Source: Cypionkella sp.
Lineage (GTDB): Bacteria > Pseudomonadota > Alphaproteobacteria > Rhodobacterales > Rhodobacteraceae
Direction of reading: 5' to 3'
NCBI RefSeq assembly: GCF_030652235.1
Contig: NZ_JAUSBA010000039.1
Span: 1-37,659 of the forward strand
DNA: 37,659 bases
Part shown: in pieces, positions 32,236 through 37,659 of the stretch
Numbering within the stretch: the stretch's first letter is position 1
Layout of the letters: every line of letters starts with the position of its first letter
Position numbers and translations under genes: made by a program
Notes under the pieces: generated by a model
Seen by the model: only the letters and a program-made list of their open reading frames with translations
Database searches by the model: none
What the model was told of the DNA's origin: nothing

Positions 32236-33264
32236 CTAGGCCGCCAACAGATCATGCACCATCGGAATCACCTTCTCGCCATAAAGCTGGATGCAGTTGA
32301 TCAACTGATCATGCGGCTGCGGCCCGGTCGCGTATTTCATGTCAAATCGCTGGATCTTCAGATCGCGGATCGTCGCCGCAATCTTCTTGGCCACAGTTTC
32401 CGGCGCGCCGACGTACAGCGAGCCGTGGTGAACCTCGTCCAAGAACCGCTCTTTGGTTGTCGGCGGCCAGCCACGTTCACGGCCCAAACGGCCAAACATG
32501 GTCTGGTAATGCGGCCAAAGCGCCTCTTGCGCGGCCTCATCAGTTTCGGCCACAAACCCCGGCGAATGAATGCCGATCGGGCGCACGGTTTTGTCCAACT
32601 GATCCACCGCGCGGTGATAGAGGTCAATATAGGGCAGGAAACGCCGCGGATCGCCACCGATGATCGCCAGCATCAGCTGCAAATCCTGCCGCACTACCCG
32701 CACCACCGATTCCGGAGAACCACCAACGCCGACCCAGGTGGTCAGTTGCTTCGGCCCAACCGGAGGATAGACGGTCTGATTTTTCAAAGCCGTGCGGGTT
32801 TCACCCGACCATGTGAGCGTAGGTTCGCGCACCAGCTTGGCAAAAATATCCAGCTTTTCCTCAAACAGCAGCTCATAATCATCCATCGCATAGCCAAACA
32901 ATGGATAGCTTTCGGTAAAACTGCCCCGGCCCAAGATAACCTCAGCCCGGCCATTCGAGATCGCATTCAACGTCGAAAAGCGCTGAAACACCCGGATCGG
33001 GTCATCCGACGACAATACCGTCACCGCCGTACCCAGATGAATTTTGCTGGTGCGCCCGGCAATCGCCGCCAAGATCACCTCGGGCGAAGAAATCGCGAAA
33101 TCCGGGCGGTGATGTTCGCCCAAGCCGATAAAATGCACGCCCGCCTGATCGGCAACCACGGCTTCTTCGACCACATCGCGGATCACCTGATCCATCGGTT
33201 TTTGCGCACCTGAGGCGTCGACGGTCACATCGCCAAAGGTATCAAGGCCCAATTCAAACGTCAT
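32236..33264 (-). CDS. LLM-class flavin-dependent oxidoreductase
   Basis: 342 aa, luciferase-like monooxygenase TIM barrel that uses reduced FMN. Segments: FELGLDTFGDV at the start, HFIGLGEHHRPDF, IHLGTAVTVLSSDDPIRVFQ, AEVILGRGSFTESYPLFGY, a TWVGVGGSPESVVR region, and YVGAPETVAKKIA near the end. The substrate is unknown; many relatives oxidise alkanal-like or sulfonate compounds. ATG 33264 after TTGGAGACAG is chosen over an ATG 14 codons upstream. It is transcribed from its own unit between two hairpins. Confidence 0.87.
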   Translation of the reverse strand: MTFELGLDTFGDVTVDASGAQKPMDQVIRDVVEEAVVADQAGVHFIGLGEHHRPDFAISSPEVILAAIAGRTSKIHLGTAVTVLSSDDPIRVFQRFSTLNAISNGRAEVILGRGSFTESYPLFGYAMDDYELLFEEKLDIFAKLVREPTLTWSGETRTALKNQTVYPPVGPKQLTTWVGVGGSPESVVRVVRQDLQLMLAIIGGDPRRFLPYIDLYHRAVDQLDKTVRPIGIHSPGFVAETDEAAQEALWPHYQTMFGRLGRERGWPPTTKERFLDEVHHGSLYVGAPETVAKKIAATIRDLKIQRFDMKYATGPQPHDQLINCIQLYGEKVIPMVHDLLAA

Positions 33265-33326
33265 AACTGTCTCCAAGGGCGGTGCGGGACAATCCAGCAC
33301 GCCCACCTGTTGAGGCAGAGATAAGC

Positions 33327-33360
33327 GCAGCCGCGCGTGTGAGGAAGTCTGCGCGGCTGC
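33327..33360. terminator. Hairpin after the polyol operon
   Basis: GCAGCCGCGC (33327-33336) and GCGCGGCTGC (33351-33360) form a perfect 10-bp stem with a 14-nt loop, 21 bp past the mtlK stop on the minus strand. No strong T-tract. Confidence 0.6.
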
Positions 33361-33381
33361 ACATCGGCTGTTCGGTAAGGA

Positions 33382-34827
33382 TCAGCCGATGTAAGCGCGC
33401 AACGCCGCTTCCGTGCCTTCGTCGCGCACGCGAGCAAGTTGGGTGGCAAAGGCCGCTTGGAAGGTCGGGTTGTCAGCCAGATCGCCATAGATCATGCGCT
33501 GGTCCAGCCAAGCCTGCGGGTTGGTTTGCGCGGCGTTGGCGGTAACTTGCAGCGCTTCCCAGTTCGGATCGTTCGGCGGGATATAGGTGCCCTTGTCCGA
33601 GGTGCCGGTGCAATAGCGGCACCACAAAGCGCTGACGAGGGCCAAGCCATCACAGGATTGCCCCGCAGCCAATCGGTCGCGTAAAGGTGGCACGATGAAC
33701 TTCGGCTGGCGGTTGGACCCATCAAGGCACAAACGGCGCTCGGTGTCAGCGACCTCTGGGTTGGAGAACCGCTCAACGATTTTGGCGTAGTAATCTACCA
33801 GATTGGTATCGGGCACCGGGGCGACGGTTGGGATGATCTCGGTGGTTTCCAGTTTGTTCAGGAAGCCCAGGATCAGCGGATGCGCCATCGCTTCGTGCAC
33901 AAATTCGATGTCCAGCAGGCCGCCGGGATAGGCAATGGTGGCGTGGCCGCCGTTCAGGATGCGGATTTTCATCGCCTCATAGGCGTGCACATCACCGGAC
34001 AACGTGACGCCAACCCTTTCCAGTGGCGGGCGACCTGCGGGGAAATTATCCTCCAGCACCCATTGGCGAAAGGGTTCGCAGGTGACGGGAACCGGATCAT
34101 CGCCAAGGCCAAACGCGGCGGCCATCGCGCGCTCACGCGGTCCGGTGGCGGGGGTGATGCGGTCGACCATGCCATTCGGGAAGGCGACATTGGCCTTGAT
34201 CCAATCGGCCAAAGCCGGGTCGGACAGACGCGCAAGGCCTGCGACAGCGGCCTCAGTCACATGACCATTGCCGGGCAGGTTATCGCAGGACATCACGGTG
34301 AAGGGCGCAATACCCGCGGCGCGGCGGGCTTTCAGCGCGGCAATGATCGCACCGAAAGCAGTGCGGTGCGGGTTGGCAGCATCGGCGGCAATTTCCGGCG
34401 CTTTTGGGTCAAATTCACCCGTCGCAGGGTCAATGAAATAGCCGCCTTCGGTCACGGTCAGGCTGACAATACGGATTTCAGGTTTCGCCATCGCGGCAAT
34501 CAAGGCGGCGTTGTCGGGTTGCACCTCGATAAAGCCGATCATCGCACCAATCCGACGGGCGGATTGGCCTTTCGGGTCCAACTCGATGATCGACGACAGG
34601 CAATCTTGCGCCAACATCGCATCGCGCATCCGCGCATCGCCCTCGCGCACGCCCGCGCCAAGGATCGCCCAATCGTGCGCCAGACCCAGCGCAAACAGAT
34701 CGTCCAGATAGACCGCCATGTGCGCGCGGTGGAAGTTGCCCAGACCGATATGCACGATACCGGGGGTCAGCTTGCTGCGGTCATAGGCAGGCAGTTTCGC
34801 GGTTTGTGAAGATACGTTCATAGTCAT
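33382..34827 (-). CDS. mtlK: Mannitol 2-dehydrogenase
   Basis: 481 aa, polyol-specific long-chain dehydrogenase. It oxidises D-mannitol (and related polyols) to fructose with NAD+. The N-terminal NAD-binding motif is IVHIGLGNFHRAH (about residues 24-36). Further signatures are SLTVTEGGYFID, FTVMSCDNLPGNG, VAFPNGMVDRITPAT, YEAMKIRILNGGHA and, with the catalytic Lys, SNRQPKFIVPPLRD. The whole sequence is close to what I recall of Rhodobacter sphaeroides MtlK. The ATG overlaps the smoS stop (ATGA), so it is the last gene of the operon. Confidence 0.95.
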   Translation of the reverse strand: MTMNVSSQTAKLPAYDRSKLTPGIVHIGLGNFHRAHMAVYLDDLFALGLAHDWAILGAGVREGDARMRDAMLAQDCLSSIIELDPKGQSARRIGAMIGFIEVQPDNAALIAAMAKPEIRIVSLTVTEGGYFIDPATGEFDPKAPEIAADAANPHRTAFGAIIAALKARRAAGIAPFTVMSCDNLPGNGHVTEAAVAGLARLSDPALADWIKANVAFPNGMVDRITPATGPRERAMAAAFGLGDDPVPVTCEPFRQWVLEDNFPAGRPPLERVGVTLSGDVHAYEAMKIRILNGGHATIAYPGGLLDIEFVHEAMAHPLILGFLNKLETTEIIPTVAPVPDTNLVDYYAKIVERFSNPEVADTERRLCLDGSNRQPKFIVPPLRDRLAAGQSCDGLALVSALWCRYCTGTSDKGTYIPPNDPNWEALQVTANAAQTNPQAWLDQRMIYGDLADNPTFQAAFATQLARVRDEGTEAALRAYIG

Positions 34828-35590
34828 GCCATCCAGTTGCCGCCGTCAACGCCGAAGCATTGCGCGACGATGTATTCGGACTCGGGCGTGGCGAGGAAAA
34901 TTGCCATTCCGGTCAGATCGGCGGCGGTGCCCATCCGCCCGAAAGGCACAGCCGCACCCACTTCGCGCTTTTTCTGACCCGGCTGTTTGTTTTCATATTT
35001 GGCGAAGAACGCATCAACGCCATCCCAATGCTCACCATCCACCACACCGGGGGCAATCGCATTGACGTTGATCTTATGCTCGATCAACCCCAGCCCCGCG
35101 CTTTGCGTCAGGCTGATCACGGCGGCTTTGGTGGCACAATAGACCGCCACCAAACCCTCACCGCGACGCCCCGCCTGAGACGCCATGTTGATGATTTTAC
35201 CGCCTTTTCCGCGCGTAATCATGTATTTCGCGGCGGCCTGCATACAGAACAAAGTGCCCGAGACATTGACAGCGAACAAACGGTCATAATCGGCACGACT
35301 GATCTCGGCAATCGGTGAAGCTGTAAACAAGGCCGCGTTGTTCACTAGAATATCCAACGACCCCATCTGCGCGATAACACTTGCGAATCCCGCATCAATC
35401 GAGGTTTGCGAGGTCACGTCCATCTGCACGCCAATCGCCTTCGGCCCCAACGCGGCGGCCGCTTTCGCAACTGCCTCGGCATTGATATCAGCCAAGGCAA
35501 CCGTGGCACCCTCGGCGATATAGGCGCGGGCGAACTCCAGCCCGATGCCCCGGGCGGAACCGGTGATAAGAGCGGTCTTGCCAGCCAGCC

Positions 35591-35594
<4 letters not shown>
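34824..35594 (-). CDS. smoS: Sorbitol (D-glucitol) dehydrogenase, SDR family
   Basis: 256 aa. Cofactor motif TGSARGIG (about residues 11-18), NNAAL motif, catalytic Ser in INMASQAG and YxxxK as YCATK (near 154-158). The C-terminal GGNW motif is VDGGNWMA. It oxidises sorbitol to fructose, and galactitol or L-iditol in characterised relatives. The sequence agrees closely with R. sphaeroides SmoS as remembered. It overlaps smoK upstream and mtlK downstream by ATGA, so all three are translationally coupled. Confidence 0.95.
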
Positions 35595-36592
<998 letters not shown>

Positions 36593-36599
36593 GATTTCC

Positions 36600-37430
36600 T
36601 CACTTCACCGCGCCGAAGGTCAGGCCGCGGACCAGTTGTTTCTGGCTGAACCAGCCAAGGATCAGGATCGGCATGATGGCCATGGCCGAGGCCGCCGAGA
36701 GTTTCGCGTAGAACAGGCCCTGCGGCGCCGAGAAGCTGGCGATGAAAGCCGACAGGGGGGCTGCCTTGGTCGTGGTCAGGACGATGGTCCAGAACGCCTC
36801 GTTCCAGGCGAGGATGATGTTCAGCAGCATCGTGGAGGCGATGCCGGGCAGCGCCATCGGCGTCAGGACATAGGCGATCTCGCTCCACATCCCGGCCCCG
36901 TCCATCCGCGCCGCTTCCAGGATCTCGCCGGGGATTTCCTTGAAGTAGGTGTAGAGCATCCAGATGATGATCGGCAGGTTCATCAGCATCAGCGCAAGGA
37001 TCAGGCCGATCTTGGTGTCAAAGAGGCCAAGCTGCTGAAAGAGCAGGTAGATCGGGATCATCACCGCGACGGCGGGCATCATCTTGGTCGACAGCATCCA
37101 CATCAGAAGATCCTTGGTCCGCTTGCCAGGCACGAAGGCCATCGCCCAGGCCGAGGGGATCGCGATGGCGAGGCCGAGCAGGGTGGAGCCGACCGAGATC
37201 ACGACCGAGTTCCAGAAGAAGCGCGGATAGTCGGAACGCGACCAGACCTCGACGTAGTTTTCCAGCGTCCATGACGCACCGAGAAGCTCGGGCGGCGAGG
37301 CGACGGCGGAGGCTTCGGTCTTGAAGCTGGTCAGGATCATCCACAGGACGGGGAAGAAGATGAGGAGTGCCACGAACCATGCGGCGAGCGTGGTGAGCAA
37401 TTTGCGGCGGGGGGATGCGGCGCGAGCCAT
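36600..37430 (-). CDS. smoG: Polyol ABC transporter permease SmoG
   Basis: 276 aa with six hydrophobic segments, of the MalG type. The EAA loop is [26 protein letters not shown] (about residues 177-202), the contact site for the ATPase. It imports sorbitol/mannitol with SmoF, SmoK and a periplasmic binding protein (SmoE) that would lie outside the window. The ATG at 37430 follows GGAGG. It is separated from the smoF stop by 13 bp. Confidence 0.93.
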   Translation of the reverse strand: MARAASPRRKLLTTLAAWFVALLIFFPVLWMILTSFKTEASAVASPPELLGASWTLENYVEVWSRSDYPRFFWNSVVISVGSTLLGLAIAIPSAWAMAFVPGKRTKDLLMWMLSTKMMPAVAVMIPIYLLFQQLGLFDTKIGLILALMLMNLPIIIWMLYTYFKEIPGEILEAARMDGAGMWSEIAYVLTPMALPGIASTMLLNIILAWNEAFWTIVLTTTKAAPLSAFIASFSAPQGLFYAKLSAASAMAIMPILILGWFSQKQLVRGLTFGAVK

Positions 37431-37443
37431 TCTGGTGCCTCCT

Positions 37444-37659
37444 TCAGGCGTCGAGGTTCTTGCCGATGCTGCGCATCAGAAAGTAGGCAACGATGTTGGC
37501 AAGGATCACGGCGATGATCCCCCCGGCGGCGGCGCGGCCGATGTCTTTTGCGACGATGGCCTGTTTGAAGATCATGTAAGGCAGGGTGGTGGAGGCCGAG
37601 CCGGGGCCGCCTTGGGTGGTGGTGTAGATCTCGCCGAAGATGCCCAGAAGGAAGATCGT
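37444..37659 (-). CDS. smoF: Polyol ABC transporter permease SmoF, 3' end only
   Basis: The last 71 residues of a MalF-type permease: IFGEIYTTTQGGPGSASTTL, then IGRAAAGGIIAVILANIVAY and the end FLMRSIGKNLDA. The stop is TGA at 37444-37446. The rest lies right of the window. The YTTTQGGP segment and the final membrane helix are usual for sugar permeases of this type. It is read from the minus strand and continues past the edge. The name comes from its place immediately before smoG. Confidence 0.9.
   Translation of the reverse strand, partial: TIFLLGIFGEIYTTTQGGPGSASTTLPYMIFKQAIVAKDIGRAAAGGIIAVILANIVAYFLMRSIGKNLDA

Overview
The window looks like a chromosomal segment of an alphaproteobacterium of the Rhodobacteraceae (Rhodobacter/Roseobacter group). 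The reasons are: a polyol block (smoF-smoG-smoK-smoS-mtlK) in the order I recall from Rhodobacter sphaeroides; an MbfA-type iron exporter preceded by an Irr-type iron control element; a giant RTX protein ending in a Hint domain; high GC with G/C-rich third positions; and short GC-rich palindromic repeats between genes. This is read from sequence alone; no database search was run.

Layout. 1-0.95 kb: a broken IS481-type transposase cut by the window edge. 1.07-4.1 kb: small housekeeping and periplasmic genes (a short exported protein, a flavin-reductase-fold protein, a 2-oxoglutarate/Fe(II) hydroxylase, a PCu(A)C copper chaperone with a small exported partner, and rpmB for ribosomal protein L28). 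4.5-14.5 kb: two giant convergent RTX genes (1721 and about 1552 codons) separated by a bidirectional terminator. Neither has a type I exporter beside it. 14.8-18.5 kb: meaB and hrpB, divergent, with a copy of a dispersed 33-bp repeat between them. 18.9-20.7 kb: an Lrp/AsnC regulator followed by a GcvT/DmdA-fold one-carbon enzyme, flanked on both sides by gene-poor sequence.

21.3-25.6 kb: one long minus-strand run, fghA - CAP protein - DUF188 protein - EamA transporter - HAD hydrolase - ornithine cyclodeaminase-like gene, mostly with overlapping starts and stops. 25.7-26.0 kb: the remains of an AEC-family transporter with most of its middle deleted. 26.1-28.1 kb: mbfA divergent from a 49-codon exported peptide gene and an AefR-like TetR regulator. 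The region between them holds an iron control element and three copies of TGAAC-N6-GTTCA. 28.1-30.3 kb: accD-folC, translationally overlapping. 30.8-33.3 kb: paaK and an LLM-class flavin monooxygenase, each followed by a terminator-like hairpin. 33.4 kb to the end: mtlK, smoS, smoK, smoG and the 3' end of smoF, a tightly packed operon for uptake of sorbitol/mannitol and its oxidation to fructose.

Most promising for follow-up: (i) the three evenly built operators in front of the small exported peptide and TetR gene, beside an iron-regulated exporter; (ii) the pair of giant RTX proteins, whose upstream regions share two sequence blocks at almost the same distance from the start codon; (iii) the transposase gene interrupted by a roughly 50-bp insert carrying a perfect 11-bp palindrome. 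No CRISPR array, rRNA or tRNA was seen.
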